Shown: one piece after another, positions 18,506-27,732 of the stretch
How positions within the stretch are numbered: the stretch's first letter is position 1
How the letters are laid out: each line of letters begins with the position of its first letter
Assembly (NCBI GenBank): GCA_024402695.1
Contig: JAKSTG010000008.1
Location: forward strand, 29,551-93,550
Reading direction: 5' to 3'
DNA: 64,000 bases
DNA from: Treponema sp.
Lineage (GTDB): Bacteria; Spirochaetota; Spirochaetia; Treponematales; Treponemataceae
Notes under the pieces: model-generated
What the model was told of the DNA's origin: nothing
The model's input: only the letters and a program-made list of their open reading frames with translations
Database searches by the model: none
Program-made: the position numbers and the translations under genes

Positions 18506-20029
18506 TTATTCCTGTGGGATTCGGATTCTTGTTCCTGAAATAATGTAATCAGGATCTTTGATTCCGTTGTATCTGGCGATTTTCTTGTAGCGCCATGGGT
18601 TCTTGTAATAAGTATCAGCAATATCCCAGAGTGTATCACCCCATTTGATTTTGTAGATGATGTCCGGCTTAGGCTCTTCTTTTGGAGGTGCCGGTGGCTC
18701 AGGAATTACTTCTTCTGCTTCTTCGATAATAACAATTTCATCTTCTTTTGCAGAAGGAACTACTGGAGCTGGTTCCGGTTCTTTTACAACCGGTGCTGGA
18801 GCTGGTTCGGCTTCTACTACTTCAATCTTCACTTCATTCTTGTGTCCTTTCTTCAGAACATTCAGTTTTGAAGGAATTACAAAAAGAATAAGGAGGACTG
18901 CAATAATACAGATAATTGCACAGATTACACAGATGATTACAGGAGTACGAGTCTTTTTCTGAACATCGTCTTCTTCATCTTCATATGAATCACCGAATTC
19001 TGTTTCTTTGTCATAAAGTCCTGTAAAGCTCAGGGCACTGTTATTGTCAGTTGATTCTGAGTTTTCTGCTCTTGTAAGTTCTTCTTCGAAATCCCAGTCC
19101 ATAGGATCAGCTTTTGTTTCTTCAACCGGAGTTTCTTCAAAATCAGGAAGATCAAAAAGTGATTCAGTCTCTGTATTGTCCATAAGAGCTTCATCAGCAG
19201 AAGTCATTACAGTTTCCTGTGGAAGTTCATCATCAAAATCAGGAAGGTCAAAGCCGAGAGGATCATCATCTGAAATTGTTTCTTCAGCAAAAGCATCAAA
19301 ACTGTCTTCTTCGGCTACAGGTTCATCTGCCGGGGTATTATCTTCAAAGTCCGGAATATCTACCAGAGTTTCTTCAATTACAGATTCTTCTACTGGTTCT
19401 GCAACCGGTTCCTCTTCAACTTCTTCAACAATAGTTTCTTCCACTACTGCTTCTTCAGCTTCAGGTTTTTCTTCGTCACGCTGATTTACCAGCATGGCTG
19501 CGGCAAGAAGTCCACCGCCTGCAACTGCGGCAGCAACAGGGGCCTTGCCTTTTGCAGGTTCTTCTTCTACAACAGGTTCTTCAACCGGAACTTCTTCGGC
19601 AGGTTCTTCGAATGGTTCTGCCATAACTTCTTCTTCAGAAACCGAAGATTCTGCAATGTCATAACCAGCGTCAGATTCATCTGCCATACGTTCTTCAAGA
19701 GTACGGTTTACCAGTTCAATGGTAGTTTTGCTTTCTGCACCTGTTTCTTCATCAACAATATTTGCAGAAAGCTCATTGTTTTCATCAATGGCTACATTAA
19801 ATGCAAAACCTGCTTCTCCGCGAGGATGCTGTTTGATGTTTTCAATCTGAAGAGTATCAACATACTCAGCATCATCCATTGAGGCTGTTTCCGAACGATA
19901 AAGATCAACCATTACACGGGTCTGATTGTTGTGTGCAGTAATCAGTTCCAGTTTTTTCTGTTCAGGATGACCTTCCTGCAGAACCGGATAGAAAGATCCG
20001 TCCGCAAGCTTAATTCCAATTGTTTTCAT
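18506..20029 (-). CDS. Membrane protein with DnaK substrate-binding-like N-terminus and C-terminal LysM domain
   Basis: 507 residues. Residues 1-110 resemble the beta-sandwich substrate-binding domain of Hsp70 (ITAHNNQTRVMVDLYRSE; HPRGEAGFAFNVAIDENNEL). A long acidic Glu/Pro/Val-rich segment follows, with an Ala/Gly-rich hydrophobic stretch near 170-187. A strong membrane helix lies at about 360-385. The C-terminal LysM domain (about 456-507; YKIKWGDTLWDIADTYY) should bind peptidoglycan. The simplest topology is an N-terminal domain in the cytoplasm and LysM in the periplasm. AAGGAAAG precedes the ATG. It follows the signal-peptide repeat protein by 8 bp. Hsp70 ATPase residues are absent. Confidence 0.75.
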   Translation of the reverse strand: MKTIGIKLADGSFYPVLQEGHPEQKKLELITAHNNQTRVMVDLYRSETASMDDAEYVDTLQIENIKQHPRGEAGFAFNVAIDENNELSANIVDEETGAESKTTIELVNRTLEERMADESDAGYDIAESSVSEEEVMAEPFEEPAEEVPVEEPVVEEEPAKGKAPVAAAVAGGGLLAAAMLVNQRDEEKPEAEEAVVEETIVEEVEEEPVAEPVEESVIEETLVDIPDFEDNTPADEPVAEEDSFDAFAEETISDDDPLGFDLPDFDDELPQETVMTSADEALMDNTETESLFDLPDFEETPVEETKADPMDWDFEEELTRAENSESTDNNSALSFTGLYDKETEFGDSYEDEEDDVQKKTRTPVIICVICAIICIIAVLLILFVIPSKLNVLKKGHKNEVKIEVVEAEPAPAPVVKEPEPAPVVPSAKEDEIVIIEEAEEVIPEPPAPPKEEPKPDIIYKIKWGDTLWDIADTYYKNPWRYKKIARYNGIKDPDYIISGTRIRIPQE

Positions 20030-20037
20030 AGCTTTCC

Positions 20038-20874
20038 TTAGAATCCGTATGAATAATCTGCCATGTAAACCAGTTCGTTTACAGTGGTACCGAATTTTTC
20101 AGCAATTACATAGTCTGAAATCTTCGAAACATTTCCTTTTTCATCGTACTTGATGATTGTGCGTCCAACTACTTTTGGACCTGCTTCAAGTACATTGTAA
20201 GTTGTAATTTCTACCAGCTCATCATTTGCATTGTAGCGGAATACAAGCTGTGTAGTCTTTTCGATTGAATCACGAGTTGTCTGTGATTCAACTTTTCCGT
20301 TTTCCTTGTATGTCAGAACTCTTTCATTATCAAGAGATCCGTCAGGGAAATATGAAACACCTTTTACGATGCGGCCTTCTTCATCATAAGCTCTGATTAC
20401 TTTGAAGATCAGGTCACCTTTTGCATCGTATCCTGATTCATCAGTCATTCTTCCGTCTTCATATTTGAAGATGGTTTTGCTTCTGAGATTTCCTTCAGCA
20501 TCGTAATCGTTTGTTTCTGTCTTAAGTCCTTTTTTATAAACACTTTCTGATTTTGAAATCAGTTCATCACTTGCATTGTAAAGTGACGAAGTAAGGCTGT
20601 TGCCCATTGAATCAAAAGTTGTTCTCATTGTGTTTTCGAGAACACCGCGTGCTGAATACTGGCAAGATTCAACATCATTTCCTGAAGCATCAATTACATG
20701 ACTTACTTTGCCCGTAACAGTTTTAAAGTAATCACCGAATTTTGTTGCAATTGAATATTCGGTTACTGTGTAACTTCTTACATCTTCTTTTAAAGGTACC
20801 AGAGCAGTGATATCCAGCGCAAATGCTGATAAAGCCACACAAGCTGCAACTGCAGCGACAATCATTTTTTTCAT
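20038..20874 (-). CDS. Secreted YD/MORN-like repeat protein
   Basis: 278 residues with a signal peptide ending near ALSAFA. The body is a series of about 22-residue repeats of the form YDAEGNLRSKTIFKYEDGR, typical of MORN/YD-type beta-hairpin repeats seen in many treponemal exported proteins. No catalytic motif is visible. GGAGGATGAGGA precedes the ATG, and AT-rich promoter-like DNA fills 20900-20960. It is the first gene of a likely three-gene unit with the LysM protein and transglycosylase, suggesting an envelope role. Confidence 0.75.
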   Translation of the reverse strand: MKKMIVAAVAACVALSAFALDITALVPLKEDVRSYTVTEYSIATKFGDYFKTVTGKVSHVIDASGNDVESCQYSARGVLENTMRTTFDSMGNSLTSSLYNASDELISKSESVYKKGLKTETNDYDAEGNLRSKTIFKYEDGRMTDESGYDAKGDLIFKVIRAYDEEGRIVKGVSYFPDGSLDNERVLTYKENGKVESQTTRDSIEKTTQLVFRYNANDELVEITTYNVLEAGPKVVGRTIIKYDEKGNVSKISDYVIAEKFGTTVNELVYMADYSYGF

Positions 20875-20972
20875 ATCCTCATCCTCCAGGATTTTAAAAC
20901 TTTTAGAGTATTCTATATATTATACAATATAATTAATATTTAACAAATAATTGTATTTTAACTTCCCTCTGA

Positions 20973-20978
20973 TATACT
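20973..20978 (+). promoter_or_regulatory. -10 element of 20985 gene, leaderless type
   Basis: TATACT, then TTCCTT and ATG at 20985. The 6-nt gap predicts initiation on the AUG. No GGAG is present. Confidence 0.6.
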
Positions 20979-20984
20979 TTCCTT

Positions 20985-21839
20985 ATGACTCCGCTTCAGT
21001 TTCAATATTTCGACACTTTCAGAAAAGAATTCAAAGAAAAAATCCGTCAGTGGTCCAGGTTCAGTGATCAGCTGATTTTCCTCCAGACAGAAGCCGCCAA
21101 AGGAAAAAACGGCGAGACTGATTATCCTGTACAGAACGCAGTTGTTTACAACACCGCCCTTGAAGACGTGACCGAAGCAGATGATATCAGACTGATTCTG
21201 ATTGGGGACAACCCTGGAAAAAATGAACAGCTGGACGAAAACAAAAGATATCTTGTAGGTCTGGCGGGAAAACTGGGAGTTAAATTCTTTGCGGAAAATC
21301 CTGGGCTTAAAACCGATTTCAGAAAGAACGTGATTATTCTGAACAAGACTCCTGTTCATTCAGCCCGCACAGAACAGCTTAAGTTCATAATCAAAAACGG
21401 CGGTCCTGAGATTGCAGAACTGATTGATGAAAGTCAAAAATGGATGGCTCAAAAAACTGCCGAACTTCACCTGAATCTGGCTGCCGCGGCCGAGAAAGAA
21501 GGCGGTGTTATTCCTCAGCTTTGGCTCGTAGGCTACGCAGAACTGAAAAACAAAGGACTTTTTACAGGATACAGAGATACTCTTGTAGAAGTCTACAAAA
21601 ACCATGGAAAACTGGACTTTTGTAAAGACAATGTACTTACTTTTCAGCATTTTTCCATGAACCGCTTTACCATTGACCTGAACGACTTCAAAAAAAAACA
21701 GAAAGCGGCAGCCCCAGACAAGGCCTCGAAAGATGCCTCAAAAGCAAGTTCTAATCCGGGTACTTCAGATACTACTTCCCTTTCAGAAACCTTAAGGGAA
21801 CTGGGTTCACTTCACCGACAAGAGGTTTTTGGAGTATAA
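20985..21839 (+). CDS. Uracil-DNA glycosylase-like superfamily protein (tentative)
   Basis: 284 residues, no signal peptide. The core LILIGDNPGKNEQ, followed by RYLVGLAGKLG and VIILNKTPVHS, is laid out like motif 1, the following glycine loop and the later strand of UDG-superfamily proteins (GEAPGxxE ... GRAG). The late segment FQHFSMNRF could supply the C-terminal histidine motif. The last 40 residues are a Lys/Ala/Ser-rich tail. If correct it would recognise a damaged or modified base, but the classical catalytic residues cannot be confirmed by eye. The start is leaderless in type. It ends 10 bp before the ptsI ATG. Confidence 0.5.
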   Translation: MTPLQFQYFDTFRKEFKEKIRQWSRFSDQLIFLQTEAAKGKNGETDYPVQNAVVYNTALEDVTEADDIRLILIGDNPGKNEQLDENKRYLVGLAGKLGVKFFAENPGLKTDFRKNVIILNKTPVHSARTEQLKFIIKNGGPEIAELIDESQKWMAQKTAELHLNLAAAAEKEGGVIPQLWLVGYAELKNKGLFTGYRDTLVEVYKNHGKLDFCKDNVLTFQHFSMNRFTIDLNDFKKKQKAAAPDKASKDASKASSNPGTSDTTSLSETLRELGSLHRQEVFGV

Positions 21840-21849
21840 TAGGAACATT

Positions 21850-23583
21850 ATGGAAGTTTTTCTTGGTATCCCTGCTGCTGACGGTGTAGGAATCGGTACA
21901 GCATTTGTAGTTCCTGAACCGGTAAAAAGGGCAATTCCCCAGCACCGCATTAAAATTGATCAGCTGAACAAAGGCTGGACCCGTTTTGAAAATGCTGTTC
22001 AGGCAGTAACTCTTGATCTGACAGATCATCTGGATACACTCTCTCCTTCTGACGAACAGGACAAAATCCAGCGCGAAGTTTTTGAAACTTACATCCTTAT
22101 GCTTGGCGATCCTGTATTCCTTAAAGAAGTAAAACAGTTCTACGAAAAAGAACAGTTCAATGTTGAATACGCTGTTCAGTTCAAGGCTGAAGAATATGCA
22201 AATCGTCTTCGCAATGCCGGTAACGATTACCTGGCAGAACGCGCAAAAGACATCACTGATGTTTTTGGAATGGTTCTGGATGAGATGCTGGACATTCATC
22301 CTTTTGACATCAGTCGGGTTCCTGACGGTTCAGTCATTGTTGCAAAAACTCTGAGCCCTTCAGATACCATCGTTCTTTCAAAAAGAAAAATTGCAGGACT
22401 TGCCCTTACAGAAGGCGGCGTTTCAAGCCACGTAGTAATTCTTGCCCGCAACTACGGAATCCCTACAGTTGTTGGTCTTGAAGACATTATCAAGAAAATC
22501 AAAACAGGCGAAACCCTCATTGTTGACGGTAAAGATGCAGAAATCATGCAGAATCCGGACAAGAGCACCATCGCCGATTACAAAGCAAAAATCCGCGAAG
22601 AGCTTCAGCACAAGCTGGCTCTGAAAGCCTTCCTCAATAAACCTGCAGAAACAAAGGACGGAACACTGTTCCACCTTATGGCAAACATTGGTACTCCGGA
22701 AGAAGCGGACATTGCAAAAGCGGAAGGCGCCGACGGAATCGGTTTGTTCCGTACAGAATTCCTTTACATGAGTACACAGAGCGTTTCCCTCAACGCTGCA
22801 GCCAGAACCTTCAGTGAAGAGACTCAGTTCAAAGCTTACAAAAAAGTTCTGGAAACAATGGGCGACAAACCTGTTACAATTCGAACTCTGGATGCAGGTG
22901 GCGACAAAATTATCAACGCCGTTGATATTCCTCTTACCGAAGAAAAGAACCCGCTTATGGGACTTCGCGCAGTACGCCTGAGCCTTGCCTATCCTCAGAT
23001 TTTTAAGACCCAGCTCCGCGCTCTTTACCGCTCAAGCGTTTACGGAAACCTGAGAATCATGCTTCCGCTTATTTCAAGTCAGAGCCAGGTAAAACAGTGC
23101 AAAGATATTATTGAAGAAGTAAAAAATCAGCTTCGTGAAGAAGGCATCCCTTTCAAGGAAGATGTACCTGTAGGAATCATGGTGGAAACTGCATCTGCCG
23201 CTATTACCTCGGACTGTCTTGCGCAGATTTCTGACTTCTTCAGCCTTGGAACCAACGACCTTACTCAGTACACACTTGGAATTGACCGCGAAAATCAGCA
23301 TGTGGCAAATCTTTACAACGAGTTCAATCTGGCAGTTCTGCGTCTGATTAACCTGACTTTTGCAAATGCAAACAACGCAGGAATTCCTGTTGCAGTCTGC
23401 GGCGAAATGGCCGGCCGTCAGGACAGCATCATGGTTTTAGGCGGAATGGGAATCAGAAACCTTTCCATGAGTCCGAAACTTATCAGTAAAACAAAGGAAC
23501 TTCTTTCCCGGTTCACCATTACAGAGCTTGAAGCAATTTCGGCAAAACACTTAAGCAATGTGTGGGATCAGCTGCATACTTAA
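21850..23583 (+). CDS. ptsI: Phosphoenolpyruvate-protein phosphotransferase (PTS enzyme I)
   Basis: 577 residues from ATG 21850. It transfers phosphate from PEP to HPr in the cytoplasm. The phosphohistidine region reads GGVSSHVVILARNYGIPTVVG, the PEP-binding TIM-barrel has GLFRTEFLYM and ISDFFSLGTNDLTQYTLGIDR, and VAVCGEMAGR carries the catalytic Cys. An in-frame ATG at 21829 would add residues not seen in the family. TATAAT at 21835 leaves only a very short leader containing AGGA. No ptsH or EII gene lies in the window; several treponemes keep EI/HPr for regulation rather than sugar import (known), which may apply here. Confidence 0.92.
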   Translation: MEVFLGIPAADGVGIGTAFVVPEPVKRAIPQHRIKIDQLNKGWTRFENAVQAVTLDLTDHLDTLSPSDEQDKIQREVFETYILMLGDPVFLKEVKQFYEKEQFNVEYAVQFKAEEYANRLRNAGNDYLAERAKDITDVFGMVLDEMLDIHPFDISRVPDGSVIVAKTLSPSDTIVLSKRKIAGLALTEGGVSSHVVILARNYGIPTVVGLEDIIKKIKTGETLIVDGKDAEIMQNPDKSTIADYKAKIREELQHKLALKAFLNKPAETKDGTLFHLMANIGTPEEADIAKAEGADGIGLFRTEFLYMSTQSVSLNAAARTFSEETQFKAYKKVLETMGDKPVTIRTLDAGGDKIINAVDIPLTEEKNPLMGLRAVRLSLAYPQIFKTQLRALYRSSVYGNLRIMLPLISSQSQVKQCKDIIEEVKNQLREEGIPFKEDVPVGIMVETASAAITSDCLAQISDFFSLGTNDLTQYTLGIDRENQHVANLYNEFNLAVLRLINLTFANANNAGIPVAVCGEMAGRQDSIMVLGGMGIRNLSMSPKLISKTKELLSRFTITELEAISAKHLSNVWDQLHT

Positions 23584-25343
23584 TTCAGAACCCAGACCGG
23601 GAACTCCATATTCTTAATTGAATAATCCTCGTCAATGTATTTAAGGGAAATCTGCTGATTTCCTTCGTCCTCGTAAAGTTCAATGAAGGTACACTGTCTG
23701 TAAGGGGTTCCGTCTTCATGTTTTTCGCTGATATCAACCCAGGCCCCGGAATTTGCATAGATAAAACTGCGGTCAGAACCTTCCACTTTGCGAACAAAAA
23801 GGCTCGGACGATGGGTGTGTCCCATAATGAAAATATTGTGGTCCAGATCATCTCCGAAAACGTGATTCATTACCCTTATCATTCCATAATCTGTGGCAGG
23901 ACCAATAAGCCCGTCTATAAAAGGAAGAGTTTCAGGAACCTTGTTGTATCTTAACCGTTCTTCCCAGGCTTTCTGGTTTGTCAGTTTTTTGTAATAGACC
24001 CCTTCAGGATCTCCGGAGCCAAGAGCCGGAAGCAGATCGGCAACGCTGTAAGTCCCCTCAATTCCTCCGATTCCTGTATCAATTCCATCCACCATCTTCC
24101 CGATTGTAGTTTTTGTAATGCCACCAATATAGTCTTTGATGAAAGTGATATAAAGGTTGTAATTTCTTTCGTCAGGATCTGCGATTGAGTCTTGAACCGC
24201 ATGCAGGCGGTCTTCAAGTTTCTGTTTATTTGGTACCAGATTTCCGCCCATCAGGCTCTGCAAAAGGGAAATTGTAGAAGCAAGGGCCGGCATACGAATC
24301 TGTGCAATGCCGCGGGTAAGAAAATAACCGATCGAAAGACTTGGCGTCTCTCCTTCCAGGGCGGTCATACCTTCTAGAGAAACAGGATCCAGAGCGTTTA
24401 TGACATCGTAACGGCTGCCGTGTTCAAGAACCGCATTAGGAAAAACTTCAGGAGAATAAAGCCCTAAAAGAGGATTTTCTTCATCTCGAACCTGCCTTAT
24501 GTTCTCGCCAAAGATTTTGGTTATAGATTCTGCTGTAACGTACTGGTCGTGGTTTCCCGGAAGATAAACCAGCTGGACCCCCGCTTCGCCTACAGCTTTA
24601 ATTGCCGAAATAACTTCCTCGTTATAAGCGGCAATCATCTGTTCGTATTCAAACTGAGAAACAGGAGTTCCGTCCAGCTTTGCAAAAAGACTGATTTTCT
24701 GTGCTGAATTCTTCGGATTATAAAGTCCTGTTGTAAATTCATCGATTACGTCTCCAAGCAGGACCAGTTCCTTGTAAGCGGAAGCGTTTTCTTTAAGATA
24801 AGAAAGATAACTCAAAAGCTTGGTTTTGTTCTCTTTAAGAGGAATATAACCGTAATAGGCGGCCCGTTTATCGGTCAAATGGATGTCAGAAAGAACTGCC
24901 GTCTTCTTTTTACCGGATTTGGAACCGGTATTTGAAATGGAAACTTTTACCTCGTTCTCCGAAAAATCATCTGCGATTTTCATTTTAAGGAAAACGATAT
25001 CTGAAACGGCAGCCTGTCTTGTATCAACAAGGATTTTAAGGGCAGCTTTATCTGCAGTAACCTTTATTTTTTTAGCTACTGCTTGTGCCTCGGAATCAGA
25101 TTCTTCTGTGGCAGAAAAAGAAACATAGCCTTTTAAGGAAGTTGCAAATCCCGGAGTTCCGGAATAGCTGACTGTAAAAACTGAATCGGAAATATCCAGA
25201 GCCATGGAAGAATCAAGATACTGAAAGTTTCCTTCCGGATTCCACTTTAAGGAACCATTTCCCAAACCATTTTCCCTGTGACTGCAACCTGCCACAAAAA
25301 CCAGAAGAGCAAATATAGAAAGGATTGTAATACTTTTTTTCAT
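23580..25343 (-). CDS. Metallophosphoesterase lipoprotein
   Basis: 587 residues with a lipoprotein signal peptide (VAGC, Cys ~20). Calcineurin-like metallophosphatase motifs occur in order: SDIHLTD, LLGDVIDE, LPGNHDQY and GHTHRPS, all with their metal ligands. A beta-sandwich-like N-terminal domain of about 150 residues comes first. It likely hydrolyses phosphoesters in the periplasm or at the surface; the substrate is unknown. TAAAAT ends 6 nt before the ATG with no ribosome binding site, so it belongs to the leaderless group. The stop overlaps the convergent ptsI stop by 4 bp. Confidence 0.85.
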   Translation of the reverse strand: MKKSITILSIFALLVFVAGCSHRENGLGNGSLKWNPEGNFQYLDSSMALDISDSVFTVSYSGTPGFATSLKGYVSFSATEESDSEAQAVAKKIKVTADKAALKILVDTRQAAVSDIVFLKMKIADDFSENEVKVSISNTGSKSGKKKTAVLSDIHLTDKRAAYYGYIPLKENKTKLLSYLSYLKENASAYKELVLLGDVIDEFTTGLYNPKNSAQKISLFAKLDGTPVSQFEYEQMIAAYNEEVISAIKAVGEAGVQLVYLPGNHDQYVTAESITKIFGENIRQVRDEENPLLGLYSPEVFPNAVLEHGSRYDVINALDPVSLEGMTALEGETPSLSIGYFLTRGIAQIRMPALASTISLLQSLMGGNLVPNKQKLEDRLHAVQDSIADPDERNYNLYITFIKDYIGGITKTTIGKMVDGIDTGIGGIEGTYSVADLLPALGSGDPEGVYYKKLTNQKAWEERLRYNKVPETLPFIDGLIGPATDYGMIRVMNHVFGDDLDHNIFIMGHTHRPSLFVRKVEGSDRSFIYANSGAWVDISEKHEDGTPYRQCTFIELYEDEGNQQISLKYIDEDYSIKNMEFPVWVLN

Positions 25344-25383
25344 GCTTTCATTTTAGCAAAATAACAAAAGCATATAAATGAAA

Positions 25384-25422
25384 AAAAAACGCGAATGACG
25401 AAAAAGTCACTCGCGTTTTTTT
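25384..25422. terminator. Bidirectional terminator-like hairpin
   Basis: ACGCGA-A-TGAC, loop GAAAAA, GTCA-C-TCGCGT, flanked by A and T runs on both sides. On the minus strand it terminates the 25928-25449 outer-membrane protein gene. Confidence 0.8.
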
Positions 25423-25448
25423 ACAGTTTATTCCGTATTGGTTTTAGA

Positions 25449-25928
25449 TTAGAACCAGAAACGGAAACCTACGTTTACAGGAATGCAGAATGCTCTGAAA
25501 TCAACTGGATCTGTGATCCAGATTGTTGGCTGCCATGCTGCCTGTGCGTAGAATTCAAGGAAGTTGTCCAGAAGGAAAATGTTTGTACCAACGAGGGCAC
25601 GTGCACCTACACCGAAAGCACCTGTGTTTTCACCAACAGTTAAAGCTCCAGCAAGACCTACACCGTAGTAGTATCCCCATGTTCCTTCGATTTTTGGATT
25701 TGCGATCCACCAGTCAGCTGTTACACCAACAGATGTCATTTTTGATCCGATTGTTGCATCAACAGCAAATACACATGGAAGCTGTTCCAGTTTGAAAGTA
25801 AGAGCTCCGCCAGGTGCATTTTCACCTGCTACGAATCCAGCCTGAGCACCAACACCTGTTTTTGCAAAAGCACATGTTGTTCCAGCGATTACGAATGCTG
25901 CGAGTACAGCAATAATCTTTTTATTCAT
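25449..25928 (-). CDS. Small exported outer-membrane beta-barrel-like protein
   Basis: 159 residues with a clear signal peptide (cleavage near CAFA). The mature part is Gly/aromatic-rich with alternating hydrophobic strands and ends in GFRFWF, a terminal aromatic typical of BamA-inserted barrels. It could be a six- to eight-strand barrel. No family recognised. The ribosome binding site is an AAGGAG-type sequence (reverse of ACTCCTTTT at 25932). A terminator follows. 165 bp of AT-rich divergent promoter DNA separates it from der. Confidence 0.7.
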   Translation of the reverse strand: MNKKIIAVLAAFVIAGTTCAFAKTGVGAQAGFVAGENAPGGALTFKLEQLPCVFAVDATIGSKMTSVGVTADWWIANPKIEGTWGYYYGVGLAGALTVGENTGAFGVGARALVGTNIFLLDNFLEFYAQAAWQPTIWITDPVDFRAFCIPVNVGFRFWF

Positions 25929-26066
25929 CTTTTACTCCTTTTTCTGACCAAAATGTCAAAAATGTCTAATTTCGTAAAGTATATAAAATGGAGTTAATTG
26001 TTTCAATAACATAACAAAACCTTTAAAACTGCACAAAAGTCCCCGCCATCATTACGCAGTCATTCA

Positions 26067-26095
26067 TTTTCAAAGGATTTTATTTTCTATATAAT
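26067..26095 (+). promoter_or_regulatory. der promoter, leaderless type
   Basis: TTTTCA (26067-26072), a 17-bp spacer and TATAAT (26090-26095). Seven bases then lead to ATG 26103, so the mRNA should begin at or one base before the AUG. The upstream ATG at 26094 overlaps the -10 box and cannot be transcribed as a start. Confidence 0.65.
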
Positions 26096-26102
26096 GAAAT
26101 CT

Positions 26103-27707
26103 ATGGCTAAGAAAAAGAAAGCAAAACCGGATTTTTCAAAACCGAAACCGGCCGTAAACACAGAAGCTTCTGAAAACGAAAACGAAGGTCTGTCTCTTGA
26201 TAATTATGACTCAATGGGAAATCTTCTGACTGATGATCAGGAAGAAGAATACGAAAGAGACGATTCAGAAGCAGAATCTTTTATTGATGAAAACCTCATT
26301 ACTCTTCCGGAAACAAAATCAAATGATTATGTAAGACCAGAAGACTTTGAATACGAAGGTCTGCCTACCCTGGTAATTGCAGGACGTCCTAACGTTGGTA
26401 AATCAACTTTGTTCAACCGCTTCCTGCACCGTCGCATTGCAATTGTAAATGACCAGCCTGGTGTTACACGCGATCCTGTAGAAGCCGTTGCTATTATGAA
26501 AGGCAAACCTGTTCACCTGATTGATACAGGTGGATACAAACTGGAACGTGAAATCGGGACTATGGAAGCCGCTCTGGACGAACAGGTTGTAGAAAAATCA
26601 CTTCTGGAAATTGAAAAAGCAGACTGCATCCTTATTCTTCTTGAAGCTGGAATGATTACCGGTGAAGACGAAGAATTCATTCTGCGCATGCGCCCATACT
26701 GGGACAAAGTTGTTGCAGCCGTAAACAAAACTGAAGGCGGAAAAAATGAATCTGAAGCCTGGAACTATGCCCGCTTTGGTTTCAAAAATCTTTTCTTCAT
26801 TTCTGCAAGTCACGGGGACCGCATCGGAGAACTGACAGATTGTCTGGTTTCAAAAATGGATTTCTCAAAGGTTAAGGTTCTTTCAAACCAGCGCCCAATT
26901 AAAATCGCAATTCTTGGAAAACCAAATACAGGAAAATCTACTCTTTCAAACAGACTTACACACTCTGAAAAATCAATCGTCTGTGACTACGCCGGAACAA
27001 CCCGCGACGTTGTTGAAGGAGAATTCGAATACCGCGACCAGAGATTCAAAGTTCTGGATACTGCCGGAATCCGCCGCAAGGCAAAAGTTACGGAAGACGT
27101 TGAATACTATTCTGTAAACCGTGCCATCAAAACCCTGGACCAGTGCGACATCGTTTATCTGATGATTGATGCCGAAGAAGGTCTTGCAGAACAGGACAAG
27201 AAAATCTGTTCCCTGGCTTACGAACAGGGACGCGGAATCATTTTCCTTCTGAACAAATGGGACAAGATGCCTCAGGATTCAAAAACTTTCAAGGCAACAA
27301 AAGAATGGATCAACATTATGTTCGGTCAGATGGAATATGCCCCTATTCTTCCAATCAGCGCACTGGAAGGAAAAGGTGTAAAAGATCTTCTTGATAAGAC
27401 TCTGGAAATCTACGGGCAGCTTACAAAGAAAATCGGAACTTCTGCCCTGAACATGGCACTTAAAGACTGGCTGGATCGTTATCCGCCTCCAGCAAGCCGC
27501 ACAGCCCACTTCAAGATCCGTTACATTACTCAGAAAGAAGCAAACCCTGTTCGCTTCATGATTTTTGCAACACGCCCTGAAGTTGTGCCTGAAACTTACA
27601 TCACTTACCTGAAGAACCGCATCCGCGAAGACCTGGGCTATGACCAGATTCCGGTTCAGCTGGAAATGAAGGCAAGCCGTAGCAAATGGGAAGATCGAGA
27701 AAAGTAA
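26103..27707 (+). CDS. der: Ribosome-associated GTPase Der (EngA)
   Basis: 534 residues. Two tandem G domains (GRPNVGKST near 97 and GKPNTGKST near 275, with DTGGYK and DTAGIRRK switch motifs and NKTEG/NKWDK specificity motifs) are followed by the KH-like domain ending in a basic tail. It is an essential factor for 50S subunit maturation. About 85 acidic residues precede the first G domain, so the protein is about 90 residues longer than the usual ~440-450. I choose ATG 26103 because TATAAT at 26090-26095 excludes 26094 from the mRNA. Confidence 0.93.
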   Translation: MAKKKKAKPDFSKPKPAVNTEASENENEGLSLDNYDSMGNLLTDDQEEEYERDDSEAESFIDENLITLPETKSNDYVRPEDFEYEGLPTLVIAGRPNVGKSTLFNRFLHRRIAIVNDQPGVTRDPVEAVAIMKGKPVHLIDTGGYKLEREIGTMEAALDEQVVEKSLLEIEKADCILILLEAGMITGEDEEFILRMRPYWDKVVAAVNKTEGGKNESEAWNYARFGFKNLFFISASHGDRIGELTDCLVSKMDFSKVKVLSNQRPIKIAILGKPNTGKSTLSNRLTHSEKSIVCDYAGTTRDVVEGEFEYRDQRFKVLDTAGIRRKAKVTEDVEYYSVNRAIKTLDQCDIVYLMIDAEEGLAEQDKKICSLAYEQGRGIIFLLNKWDKMPQDSKTFKATKEWINIMFGQMEYAPILPISALEGKGVKDLLDKTLEIYGQLTKKIGTSALNMALKDWLDRYPPPASRTAHFKIRYITQKEANPVRFMIFATRPEVVPETYITYLKNRIREDLGYDQIPVQLEMKASRSKWEDREK

Positions 27708-27732
27708 TAAAACAAATACAAAATATTATAAG

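Noticed and set aside
21360..22299. Minus-strand ORFs opposite the 20985 gene and ptsI
   Set aside because: Shadows of conserved plus-strand genes; residues look like antisense composition.
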